Source: Spisula solida (lineage: Eukaryota > Mollusca > Bivalvia > Venerida > Mactridae). From it: a stretch of DNA of 64,000 bases. The stretch's first letter is position 1. Each line of letters begins with the position of its first letter. The notes beneath the pieces were generated by a model. The model did not search any database and was not told the DNA's origin. It saw only the letters and a program-made list of their open reading frames with translations. The position numbers were made by a program, and so were the translations under genes. The stretch is from positions 8,638,089 through 8,702,088 of the forward strand of contig OX365956.1 in assembly GCA_947247005.1 (NCBI GenBank), read 5' to 3'. Of this stretch, positions 14,507 through 24,759 are shown one piece after another.

Positions 14507-14722
14507 TCATAATTGTTTGGAGCGTAATTCCCAAACTGCACCGTTATCTGCATACAACTTAAAACATCGCACGTAATCGTTGCAGCCATGAGTTCGAGGA
14601 TAGGGATATAACCAGTCACGTGTTAGTGATAAATGAACCGTTTCACTGCCAAATTTGTCCAGACCATCATACAGACAACAGTTAGTGTAAATCATGTTAT
14701 ATTCGTGTGTTTTTAATTTAGC
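14507..14722 (-). pseudogene. Possible degenerate chitin-binding (CBM14-like) exon
   Basis: The minus-strand frame contains 'DWLYPYPRTHGCNDYVRC' followed by a G-x-V-W-E-L segment and then a stop. This resembles the central part of a peritrophin-A/CBM14 domain (G-x-Y-P-x-P, C-x2-Y-x2-C, aromatic strand). The cysteine expected after W-E-L is replaced by serine and the C-terminal cysteines are absent, so it would be a relic or one exon of a diverged domain. No clean acceptor was found. It lies downstream of the minus-strand signal-peptide exon at 19714-19803, but intron phases do not join the two directly. A chance open frame is quite possible. Confidence 0.2.
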
Positions 14723-14905
14723 GAATTTGGGTAAAATACTTATCTTAAGGATTTATAGAATTCACGTATTCATGATTTCGCGGTCCAATGTTCCATTATA
14801 GGTATTTCTGTTTAAACATAATTATCGCGCGGATTATAAATTTCGGGGTGCATTCAATTCGAGAATAATATCCGTGAAAATAAAATCATCGCGACTAATA
14901 CACAT
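14700..14905. repeat. 'TTTCGCG'-rich dispersed repeat relic
   Basis: Scattered 'tttcgcg', 'atcgcgcg' and 'ccgtgaaaataaaatcatcgcg' motifs resemble the better preserved element at 16855-17068. Ends are not recognisable. Confidence 0.35.
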
Positions 14906-15634
14906 CGCATAACAATATTTCAATTTAATCACAAAATATGTATATGCCAACGCCAATATCTACACATCGTGTGCAATAACTCTCCTGTTATGATGCTCAC
15001 CAAAGCCTGCACCAGGAGTTTTATGGGAAATATATGATAATGTGCAACAGCAGGGCCATTAAAATCTTATTGTTAATAATCAACTTTCTATTTTCGAACA
15101 TTGGCATCTGGTTTTCCTCTCCACCGATTACAATAATAAAAACATTTTATTATCTCTCTTTAAGCAAGTGTTTGACCAAATCGCTGATTTTTCTATTATC
15201 TTTCTGTTGTAGTTTGTATTTTAACTATACTATACGTTAGTCCGTAACTCAAACACCAGACGATGAGTGCTCCTTGGTCACCAACTGTATTTGACGCACA
15301 CCAAAATGCTCTAACGATAACATCTAACAATATATCAACATAATTTTGTCCTGACTTTGCGAATTTGCATATATATCAGTAGTTGAATAATATGCTTTGA
15401 TATTACAGTACAATGTGCAACTTTGATGATATAATACAAATGGTGCTGATAAACCACAGCCATACATTGTGTATCTTCCCTGTATGCCACGAATCGCCAA
15501 ACAAGTTGTGACAAAACATTTATTACAGTATTTGTAATGTAAATGGACGATTGCAGTATGACGTCACGTTGGGACGTAGATTTGTCCTAATGTCTATAAT
15601 CATCAATAACCTAGTAGTTTTTTTATCCTAATCT
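14906..15634. other. Non-coding, nothing recognised
   Basis: No supported exon or repeat structure. A TGACGTCA octamer lies at 15559-15566. Confidence 0.4.
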
Positions 15635-15896
15635 GCCTCCTCGATAGCGTAGTGGTAGAGCATTCGCTTTAAGTGCGGTGATCATGGGTTCGATCCCTTG
15701 TCGCGTCGTACTAAAGACGAAATATAAATTGTACCAGTAATTCCTTTGCTAGACGCTCAGCGAAAACTGGAAACTGGCTTCTCTCCTCTCATACCCTCGT
15801 GGCGATAGATAACATCAGGAATGAGGTGTCGATGGTGATTAATATTACTTGAAAAACTTGTTTACAATCGACCTTAAATAAATAAGTCTAAACTAA
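15635..15896 (+). mobile_element. tRNA-derived SINE, copy 1
   Basis: The head carries an A-box-like 'tagcgtagtggtagagc' and a B-box 'gggttcgatccc', the internal RNA polymerase III promoter of a tRNA. A conserved core follows ('actaaagacgaaata', 'gtaccagtaattcc', 'aaactggcttctctcctctc') and a tail ending in 'cgaccttaaataaataag'. Two further copies lie at 54004-54178 and 59591-59855. The core resembles mollusc-type SINEs (MESC-like), but that assignment is from memory of the style and not verified. It is not a functional tRNA gene: the acceptor stem is not closed and non-tRNA sequence follows. Confidence 0.8.
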
Positions 15897-15989
15897 TCCT
15901 GGTATTTTATACTTATTAACACACTGATAAAGATGGTGAATTAATCAGCTTATAGCACATTGATTAACCGCAAGTATTTATATAATAAA

Positions 15990-16216
15990 CCTATAAGTCA
16001 TTAATTTTCGCGGGTATTAATTTTAGCGGATATTGGTAAAAAGGCAATTTGGTGGTTTCTTAAATTCGAGGATTCAAAATATTGAAAAAAAATCCGTTGT
16101 TACGTATTTTATGGCCATTATTCGAGGGATTTAATTACGCCATCTGGCTCATCCGCGAAATCAACCGTTTAGGAAATTAATCAACCTCGAATATTAATTA
16201 ATATCTTTACAGTATG
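15990..16216. mobile_element. Diverged MITE related to 16855-17068
   Basis: It carries 'attaattttcgcgggtatta' and ends in 'tctttacag' followed by TA, the same right terminus as the next element. The left end is not clear. Confidence 0.4.
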
Positions 16217-16299
16217 TATAATAAGAGAGATTAGAAATATATAAATATGTCAGATTACATCTTTACACCGAACACTAATGGATACTGGGGTGATTATAA

Positions 16300-16660
16300 T
16301 CAATGTGGGTTCAGAGTGTGGTACAGTTAACCAATCCAGGAGCTCAACGAGAAATTCGTTCAGAAAATACAATTCAAATAAGAAATTAGGAAGACTTGGG
16401 TAATTGTGTTCAATGTTGCTTCATTGTGTGTTACGAGCGTACACACGTAGGTAATTCATCTATGAATTCCACGAAAATTCGTTCAGAAAAATAAATTTCA
16501 ACGACAAAAACTAGATTTCATGATAAAGATTAACCAGGAATTCCACGACATTTCGCAAGGAAAAATCCACGAATATTCGTTCAGAAAATAGATTTTCAAC
16601 GGTAGGGATTGGATGCCGTGTTATAGATGAACCGTAATTCTACGACATTTTGCTCGGAAC
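16300..16660 (+). repeat. Imperfect tandem/interspersed repeat
   Basis: Repeated 'attccacgaaaattcgttca' followed by 'gaaaa' modules, plus 'attccacgacattt' variants, occur at irregular spacing (about 16350, 16465, 16540, 16565, 16630). No coding potential. Confidence 0.55.
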
Positions 16661-16854
16661 ACAATCAATTTGGAGGTTAGATATACAGTGATCTTATTCA
16701 TCCAGAACGTTTACGAATGTTTTCCCTGAACTAGTTAACATATTTCTTCACACCTTATTTAAACATTCTGTCGAGTTTGTCTGATGAGTGGATCTCAATT
16801 TTATTGTATTTCATGATCAATTTCAGAATTGTCTGTAAGATGGATGTTGTTATA

Positions 16855-17068
16855 CTGTAAATTTGTTAATTTTCGCGTAACTTTTATTTCGCGATTTTCG
16901 CGAACATTTTAAGATTTTTGTTCGCGAGAATTTTGATTTTGCGTTATTTAAAATATAGAGTTCCCGAGTTTGTATTGCGATATTTTCGCGAGAATAATGA
17001 TGTCGCGTGTTAACATCCTCGCAAATATTGGTGAAAATAAAACTCTAGCGAAAAAAGGGGCTTTACAG
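16855..17068. mobile_element. 214-bp MITE with TA target duplication
   Basis: The element is bounded by 'TA|ctgtaaa...tttacag|TA', an inverted terminal pair flanked by TA on both sides. The interior is packed with 'tttcgcg' and 'cgcgaa' motifs on both strands. TA duplication fits a Tc1/mariner-type mobilising source (established for that superfamily); the assignment here is inference. Confidence 0.65.
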
Positions 17069-18061
17069 TACCCTGTACACAGTCTGAGCCTCTCTTCATT
17101 GTCACTTTGGCTGGAAGATTCGCCAAATATTGGTTAAGAAATTAATAGATACCTCCAACCGATCGTCGGAAAATCGCATCTTGGTTGTATAGATTTCCCC
17201 AAGCATTTGACATTTCAATTAAAGGAAAGACCTTGTTAATTATCATCCTGTCACTTTTGGAACATTATTTGTTAATAGAAAATCTTGGGCAAGTTAAATC
17301 CGCAGTTTAAGATACTTGGGGAAGAAACCCTGTGCTGTAAAGTTTGTATTTTGACTGCTATAAACACTTGTGACGATATGTTAGCAGCCTTTTAAATAGT
17401 TGCTAGTACCATAGAGGTGACATGTATGGTTATATTTGATTTTAATGCACAGGTACACGTAACCTTCTTGCGTGCTTTAGTGCACTCGGTCGGTTGTTTT
17501 CACTGAAGCTTGATAGTCACGTCTATGTGTAATTCCCCGTCCGTGTGTTATGTCCCCGTTTGTGTGTTCATTTGGCCGCGTTTTTAAGTAATTTTTTAGT
17601 AAGACCCCTTTATAGCGTAATCATGATAAAGTGTTTGCATGAATTAAGTTAACTATGACTTGTACGGGGTTTCCCACTTAATGCACACTCCCCAATACGT
17701 TTTTTGTTAGTGCTACTTAATTTGAGTAGGTCTATAACATCGTTTTTCCATCATCAAACACGTATGTAATGGTGTTTCATTTGTTGCAACCTTAAACATG
17801 TATTTGTGCATATTGGAGTTTTGTAGAAAATACATAATAATTGTAAAAAAATGTATATGTTAATTCAATGGTGAGAATAATTACATTTATAAATTATAAA
17901 ATTAATAAATAAGGTACATTGTATGTTATTGATTGAGAGCATGTGTAAGAGTAATGGCCATTATACCAAGATGAAACAGTTGCGTATTTTTAAAACTTTA
18001 CACCAATCGAAACCTTACAGGAGAGATTATGTTTGTATACAAATGTTTTCATGTTACTATA
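17069..18061. other. Non-coding, nothing recognised
   Basis: No supported exon. The 66-codon open frame at 17923-18123 overlaps the foldback element that begins at 18062 and has no domain. Confidence 0.4.
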
Positions 18062-18202
18062 CACTCAAGGAGAAAAACGCCTCACCTAATTCTCGAAGGA
18101 AAGATCAATTAATACACATGTAAAATTATATTGCAATAACATAAATACTTTGAGCGATATTGGGCTTTGAATTAGGTGAGGCGTTTTGTAAGTCCTTGAG
18201 TG
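18062..18202. mobile_element. 141-bp foldback MITE
   Basis: Left arm 'cactcaagga' and 'aacgcctcacctaattc' are matched by right arm 'gaattaggtgaggcgtt' and 'tccttgagtg'. TA dinucleotides flank both ends (18060-18061 and 18203-18204). The arms are essentially identical over more than 25 positions, so the copy is fairly young. Confidence 0.75.
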
Positions 18203-18204
18203 TA

Positions 18205-19189
18205 TGTAAAAACAGCTATTGGTGAATGTCAGGTTTTTATTGTTCATTCTTCCTATAGATTGCCGGTGGGCATTTTGTATACGACTACGGTGATCTCTAC
18301 TATACTAATATTATAATATATATTTACCATATAAATATAACAAGCAAGCGCAATGTAAACTATCATATTATGCTTTTTCTGATCTTATCCGATACATGCA
18401 TGCGTGATATAAACACTATCAATTTACTGCTAATCATGTAGATAACGCTATTACACAATTTTCATCTAATATTGGCTAAACTGCATAATCTATCTACATA
18501 CAACAATGTAATGCATTTATTGTGGCACAATATGACTTATTTATCACACACCCCCGCAGTTTTATACAGTATCATAAAACTCGTATTGCACAGTGATAAT
18601 GCACAGTTTGCCTTAGATATGCAAAATATGTCATTTGACGTTAGAAGATTTATTAGGGTGACGTCAAGGACGTTATGTACGTATATTATATAAAGCGCTG
18701 TATATACGCGCATCGAGTATGAATGTCTTAAACAAGTCTATTTGTCATATTATTTTTTCGGGTATGTAATAAATAGAATAATCAATTCGGGTTGATTAAT
18801 TATTGAATTTATGAGACTCGTTGACCAAAACTAATATGCAGCTCGCCAAGGCTCTCTTGATATCAATTTATCTAACTCGTTCCATAAATTCAATAATAAA
18901 ACAATACCTAGCATTCAATATTCTCCATTTATTACAAATCACAATTATTATTTTGTATATAAACAGCATAGACCTACATCTCAATGACAGGATATTTGTT
19001 TTTTTTTCTTTGAAATAAGCTTACCTATCTAATATAGCGCAATGTTTATATACCAACCGCAGCTACATTTATTTCAGTTGACCGCGATAAGCCACAATAT
19101 TGTATTATAACGAATATACTATAACTTGTCTCGGACACATTTTATGTAACCTTTAGGACTTTTAACGGATATGTTTTAATTTTCCTGTT
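18205..19189. other. Non-coding, nothing recognised
   Basis: No supported exon. TGACGTCA occurs at 18659-18666. Confidence 0.4.
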
Positions 19190-19345
19190 CAGTTTTGTGT
19201 TGGATCATGAGTTTTACGTATGCTGGTGGTCTGTTTCTGTATGTGTGTCTTTTTGCGTGTTCCTTTTTGTGTTATTTGTGCGCATCCATTTCTGTTGAGT
19301 GTTGCCTTCCCTGTCCCACTGTTTATTATCTTTTTTTATAAATAT
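19190..19345 (+). repeat. Dispersed repeat family R1, copy 2
   Basis: It shares 'tgttgagtgttgccttccct' followed by 'gtcc' with the copies at 11640-12110 and 45565-45770. Confidence 0.55.
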
Positions 19346-19517
19346 AAAGTATAGATATATATATATACTCTATGACATCACACCTCATGATTTCCGCTAC
19401 CCAAACACTTCAAAAGTATATCATGCATACAATAAAATTGGAAATTAGATTCCACGAAAGAGCATTTAACGTTACGGCAATGTTTTCCGACTAGTAACAA
19501 CATGTAATTGTATAATT

Positions 19518-19541
19518 GAAAAAAAAAAAAAAAAAAAAAAA
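19518..19541 (+). repeat. Poly(A) tract
   Basis: An uninterrupted run of more than 20 adenines. It could be a microsatellite or the tail of a decayed retroposon; no retroposon body was recognised upstream. Confidence 0.7.
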
Positions 19542-19713
19542 TTGTAAAATATATATAGTTCTATACCTAATGTATACGACACAATTGTACATTATATTTT
19601 ACTAGATCTGCGGATGTAATCATTATGTTTAGTTTCACTTTTATATTCTACGATATGTATGATATAGAAAATTCCACTTAAAATCTAAATCTAAATAACA
19701 TTCAAACACTTAC

Positions 19714-19803
19714 CTGGACGTTGACAACCAAAACATCGTCATTCACTTCCAGGGACGTTGCCAATGACAACAAACCAGCGAGAAATACAAGAACTATCTC
19801 CAT
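19714..19803 (-). CDS. Orphan first exon encoding a signal peptide
   Basis: The minus-strand ATG at 19803 opens a 30-codon frame starting 'MEIVLVFLAGLLSLATS'. It has a hydrophobic core and small residues suited to signal-peptidase cleavage, then a short acidic stretch (L-E-V-N-D-D). It ends exactly at a strong donor, CAG|GTAAGTG, in phase 0. This is what a first coding exon of a secreted or membrane protein looks like. No partner exon in the right phase was recognised downstream on the minus strand (below 19700); the nearest candidate at about 14.5 kb does not fit by phase. The protein family cannot be named. Confidence 0.5.
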
Positions 19804-21040
19804 TACAATAAACACTGTGAATATGCGCCCTGGTATGCAATGATGAAACAAAGTTGCTTAAATGTTGGATTCGGATGTAATTCTAGCCGTAATGAGCATT
19901 TATATGGTACTGACCGCTTCCGTAATTCAATCCCTTACAATATATCGTTAGCTCCGCCTCCGAATGCGATTCTCCAATATGATTGGCTAGTTGTATCGGA
20001 AGTCAATATTAATGGACGCTTGAAAAATGTCCGAATCATGAATTCCGTCAGCGTGGAATTGAAGCTGTTTCCAGGCGAGGGAATTCAATAACAAGTTCGC
20101 TATGATACTCGCGTTAGGTTACGCCAACGTATTGTTTATTTTCATTACAGTTTGCGCTATTAATCGTTCAAGATATGCTCTGCTAACTGAATGTGATGGT
20201 TCTTCACGCAATCTGTGTATAAATACACTGAAGATGAACTTCTAGACTGTCTATTACGGTTCATGATTTATATTACACAATTATATAGATCTACTAAAAT
20301 ATAATATCTTCCTTAAAATGCATTAGTCAGCGACTAAATAATGGTATGTTACTTGGTATTAGATTTTTTATTCCCAAGTTGAGGCAATATGACATAACAT
20401 ATGCCGTCATTTCTGCGAGTAGATAACGGACACCAGTCGCTAATACCCGGTCAATTATCCAAATTTTGATCATGCACCGGCGCGTAGCCACACTGAGACA
20501 CTTTTATCAATGACAATTTGAGAAACTACCAAAATAAGCATCCATTTGAAGAGATAACCACTCAAAATATTATGTCTGAAATAAACCCTTGAAAAAATTA
20601 CCTCCGTGATTTGTTGTCTCTGGATACGGCCCTGATACAAGACATCCACGCGCCAGTGTTTACTATTGGGCCTAATATACATGATCTAAATTCTAGGTCT
20701 GCATGTTCTATAGTATGCTTGACTACATCAATGTGCGGGATGTAGACCAATGATGAATGATTCTGAAATGTCATCTGACAACAAAATATGGTGAAAAACT
20801 TTTATGAAAAAAATCGCATTACCAGTGACGTCACGATATGATTGATAGTATGACGTCATTACGTTTCAAGTGCGGTTCAAGAGCGGTTCGTCATCGGGCA
20901 TTTCGGGCTAAATGTGAGTATTATGTGACAGTCGAGCTCCATCATATCTGTAGATTCCTAAACAGGTTCCAATGATCAAGCAACCCATTCTTCATGGTCT
21001 AAGCCTAACCAGTAATGTTGATATTCCCGGGTGAACAAAT
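19804..21040. other. Non-coding, upstream of the orphan exon
   Basis: If the minus-strand exon at 19714-19803 is real, its promoter would lie here. No TATA box in a convincing position was identified. Two CRE-type octamers lie at 20826-20858. The open frame 19840-20091 has no recognisable domain. Confidence 0.35.
20826..20858. promoter_or_regulatory. Pair of CRE-type octamers
   Basis: Perfect TGACGTCA palindromes at 20826-20833 and 20851-20858. The octamer is the known CREB/ATF site. Function here is unproven; the nearest gene-like feature is the minus-strand exon starting at 19803, about 1 kb away. Confidence 0.35.
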
Positions 21041-21220
21041 TGATCTAGATCTTTAAGATAGATCTACCAAAAAAAGATCTACAACATATAACTACCAAAA
21101 ATAGATCTACAATATAGATCTACAAGATATATAGATCTACCAAAAATAGATCTAACAAGAGAGATCTACCAAGAGATCTACAATCTAGTTTTGAATCTAG
21201 TTCAATAGATCTAGTTTAAG
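21041..21220. repeat. AGATCTAC-rich short repeat
   Basis: About ten copies of 'agatctac' with links such as 'caaaaat' and 'aatat' occur in 180 bp. AGATCT is itself palindromic, so the tract is locally self-complementary. Confidence 0.7.
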
Positions 21221-21424
21221 ATATGGGCAATATACTTTCTTAGTGTCGATCTAATGAAGATCAAATAAGATCGAGCTAGATAATGACGTCGGGTAACGGG
21301 TAAACACTTTTGTTTTATTATGGGCTGGCCAATCGTACCCGATCAGCGGGTACTAGTACATGGGGAACCGTTTCACCCTACCAGCGTGATATCTTGACCA
21401 ATTGATACGCTTATTATCAATCTA

Positions 21425-22258
21425 AAGCTGGGTTCGCACTATGAACGTTTGTACCAGCGTTGATCAGCGTTTCAAAAGTCAGAAAAATAAACCCAAACGT
21501 CGGTGAAATTACGCTCGTTAGGAGGAATTATTTGGTTCACACTGCGAACGTTGTGTATCTAACGCACACTAACGTTTTGGGAACGTTTCTCAGCGCTCAA
21601 CTGCGTTTGACAGCGGTTACAAGCGCTTAACAACGTTTGCCTGCGTTGTAGCTTTTTTATCGGCGTAAGTGAACTTTTGCCAACGCAGGGTAGCGTATGT
21701 GTAGCGGTCTCTAACTTAGTCCGACTGAGACGAACGAGGTGCCAAACGCCAGAATCCGTTGAACAAAGTTTACCTAAGTAACTGGAAAGTTATTGAAAGT
21801 TCGTCTGCGCTAACCACTTGCGTTGCTACCCGTTGGCCTACGTTGGACAACGTTCTTTTGCGCTGGGGAAAGTTGGCTTACGCCAGCCCTTGCGTTTCTA
21901 CCGCGTTCATTGCGCTGGATACCCGTTGGCCTCCGCTAGATAAACGTTCGACTAAATTCATTATCACCACCAGCGTTTCAGCAGACGTTTGCCAACGGAG
22001 TTTAACTTAAGCAAACTTTGATCAACTTAGTTCAGCGTTCAGGAACGTTTATAAACGGAGCACAACTTACATCAGCGTTTATATCCAAACGTCGGCAAAG
22101 TTTTTCATGTTAAAAATTTTCAACGAATACAACATTCTTCAGCGTTTACCAACGATCGTCAACTTTTCAAAACGTTTAGTAACTTTTTCTAGCGGAGCTG
22201 AACGTTTGTCCAAACGTCGGTAAACGTCGGTCCAAACGCTAGAGTGTGAACCCAGCTT
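21425..22258. mobile_element. 834-bp non-autonomous element full of AACG/CGTT motifs
   Basis: Both ends carry the inverted repeat 'aagctgggttc'+'gcact' / 'agtgt'+'gaacccagctt'. TA flanks lie at 21423-21424 and 22259-22260. The interior holds dozens of 'aacgtt', 'agcgtt' and 'aacgtttg' motifs on both strands, giving extensive self-complementarity. No transposase is present; the frame at 21759-22010 is incidental. The TA duplication suggests mobilisation by a Tc1/mariner-like enzyme. Confidence 0.75.
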
Positions 22259-22260
22259 TA

Positions 22261-22734
22261 ATGCTTACGCCTTAAAACAACACAATCACATTAGCACTTT
22301 TGTCATTGTAGTACTAGTATCTTTATAATAATGCGATAACTCTTATAACGGAGGTCAAACCTTTTTTCTTTTTCATTTCGCAAAATTACACATTGGGATG
22401 AATACATAATGAAAACTCGTCTCGCGTGAAATGAGACATCGAGATGAGAATTGTCGCTTGACTTATATTACCAGTCAGTGACATAAACAATGTTACGAAA
22501 TAATGACCCATCTTTATTCATTATCGTCGAATGCCATATATAGCTCGGTATTAAAGGACTTAACTCGACTTACTCCAGCTTATCTGGCACTGTGTCAATC
22601 TGAACAAACAAATTAAACATTTGCATAGTGAACGTTTCGGAGACAACAACCTCACGTGCTTGTAGTCTGGTCCCCGTTCTCAAATCTTACATTACATTAG
22701 GTAAGCTTTACTGCGACGATTGTAAAGATCGGGA
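22261..22734. other. Non-coding, with an inverted satellite fragment
   Basis: At 22655-22735 a stretch 'cttgtagtctggtccccg' is followed within 70 bp by its near reverse complement 'cgggaaccagactagcgt', marking an inverted edge of the satellite that begins at 22735. Otherwise nothing was recognised. Confidence 0.4.
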
Positions 22735-23080
22735 ACCAGACTAGCGTGTTTGTAGAACCAGGCTAGCGTGTTTGTAGTACCAGACTAGCGTGTTTGTAGA
22801 ACCAGACTAGCGTGTTTGTAGAACCAGACTATCGTGTTTGTAGAACCAGACTAGCGTTTGTAGTACCAGACTAGCGTGTATGTAGTACCAGACTAGCGTG
22901 TTGGTAGAACCAGACTAGCGTGTTTGTAGTACCAGACTAGCGTGTTTGTAGAACCAGACTAGCGTGTTTGTAGAACCAGACTAGCGTGTTTGTAGTACCA
23001 GACTAGCATGCTTCTAGAACTAGACTATCGTGTTTGTAGAACCAGACTAGCGTGTTTGTAGTACCAGACTAGCGTGTTTG
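22735..23080 (+). repeat. 22-bp satellite, left block
   Basis: About 15-16 head-to-tail copies of 'tgtttgtagaaccagactag' + 'cg'. The main variable position is gAAcc versus gTAcc. The block ends abruptly at the inserted element 23081-23737 and resumes behind it. Confidence 0.9.
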
Positions 23081-23737
23081 GGTGGCACTATACAGTAGAT
23101 TAGAGTCTCGGTGAACTGTCCGCTGTCTACAAATACAATTTGATTTGCCAAAAATTCCTCACAGCAGCCTGAAGCAAATTAATATCATTTTCTGATTTGT
23201 ATCAACTAGGCATTAGAAAAAAAACAGTATCTTCCAATAGATACATCACTGTTTGAAAACAGGCCTTATGGAACTATGGGTCATTATCGGTCGGAAAATG
23301 ATGCTGAAAATCGTCAATTCGGGAACTGTTCAGACTGCCACAGAAAATTACTCGCCAATACTAGGGCTATACACTGCACAGATTCTTGAAGCTCATCCAT
23401 TAGGCAATCACAATCCAATGAGCGATATAGCTGTTAGCCAGCACTTTTTTGGAGTTAACTGGCAAAATTAAAACCCACCTTGATTTCTGCATCAAATCTC
23501 CACGAAAAGTCAGAATAGCCCTAGTTTTTACTCAATATTTCCAAAAGCTTCAATCAGGGTCACTTGAACGCTTGTCAAAATTTTACAAAATCATCAAAAT
23601 TTAATAATCAAGTCTCAAAACCATTCTCCATAAATTATTTACGTTCCAAAAAGCTCTTAAAACATCTTGCATCTACTAAAATGCTCAATTTCTACCCGGC
23701 CAAAAACATGCAAAGCTAGCTTACTGTTTAGTGCCGC
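23081..23737. mobile_element. 657-bp inverted-repeat element inserted in the satellite
   Basis: The left end 'gtggcactatacagta' and the right end 'tactgtttagtgccgc' are inverted copies. The sequence TTTG of the satellite unit is repeated on both sides (23077-23080 and 23738-23741), consistent with a 4-bp target duplication. The interior frame at 23253-23471 has no recognisable domain. It interrupts an otherwise continuous 22-bp array, so it is younger than the array. Confidence 0.7.
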
Positions 23738-24435
23738 TTTGTAGAACCAGACTAGCGTATTTGTAGTACCAGACTAGCGTGTTTGTAGAACCAAACTAGC
23801 GTGTTTGTAGAACCAGACTAGCGTGTTTGTAGAACCAGACTAGCGTGTTTGTAGTACCAGACTAGCGTATTTGTAGTACCCGACTATCGTGTTTGTAGTA
23901 CCAGACTAGCGTATTTGTAGTACCCGACTATCGTGTTTGTAGTACCAGACTAGCGTATTTGTAGTACCAGACTAGCGTATTTGTAGTACCAGACTAGCGT
24001 ATTTGTAGTACCAGACTATCGTGTTTGTAGTACCAGACTAGCGTATTTGTAGTACCAGACTATCGTGTTTGTAGTACCAGACTAGCGTATTTGTAGAACC
24101 AGACTAGCGTGTTTGTAGTACCAGACTAGCGTGTTTGTAAAACCAGACTAGCGTGGTTGTAAAACCAGACTAGCGTGGTTGTAGAACCAGACTAGCGTGG
24201 TTGTAGTACCAGACTAGCGTGTTTGTAAAACCAGACTATAGCGTGGTTGTAAAACCAGACTAGCGTGGTTGTAGTACCAGACTAGCGTGTTTGTAAAACC
24301 AGACTATAGCGTGGTTGTAAAACCAGACTAGCGTGGTTGTAGTACCAGACTAGCGTGTTTGTAAAACCAGACTATAGCGTGGTTGTAAAACCAGACTAGC
24401 GTGTTTGTTGAAGCAGACTAGCGTGGTTGTAGTAG
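23738..24435 (+). repeat. 22-bp satellite, right block with higher-order units
   Basis: About 31 units continue the array. Two higher-order patterns are visible. The first is a two-unit pattern in which 'gtatttg' and 'gtgtttg' units alternate (about 23850-24090). The second is a 68-bp pattern of three units, one lengthened to 24 bp by 'actatagc', repeated three times between about 24208 and 24400. There are no spacers, so this is not a CRISPR array. Confidence 0.9.
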
Positions 24436-24517
24436 TTTACGTGTGATCTAGTAAGCGTGGAAAGAATGACAATGTTCATGAATTTACTAAGCCTCGCTTA
24501 TACTTCCTCTTGGCTAG

Positions 24518-24759
24518 TTCGTTGGCTTAGAATGAGAAGGTCGTAATTAACAAAATGCTTTTTGAGAAATCAAGAAAAACCTGTCTGAAACTACTCTTTA
24601 TTTAGGGAAAAACAAGTTTTTTCAACTTGTTTTGGTCAACATGACATGTTCCGATTTTCATGAAAACAGGCACGTAAGAAGCGTCTTGTGATGCAGATTT
24701 CAACTATGTATGGGTCTTATAAAAAAACTGTTACGACCTTCTGATTCTAAGCCAGCGAA
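24518..24759. mobile_element. MITE family M3, copy 1
   Basis: Ends are 'ttcgttggcttagaatgaga'+'aggtcgtaa' and the inverse 'ttacgaccttctgattctaa'+'gccagcgaa'. Relatives lie at 37590-37768 and, as a single end, at 47581-47610. No coding sequence. Confidence 0.75.

Noticed and set aside
15648..15710. Functional tRNA gene
   Set aside because: A and B boxes are present, but the acceptor stem does not close and SINE core sequence follows. Two more diverged copies share the same non-tRNA body.
22735..24435. CRISPR-like array of 22-bp repeats
   Set aside because: Units are directly adjacent with no spacers, and the context is eukaryotic. It is a satellite.
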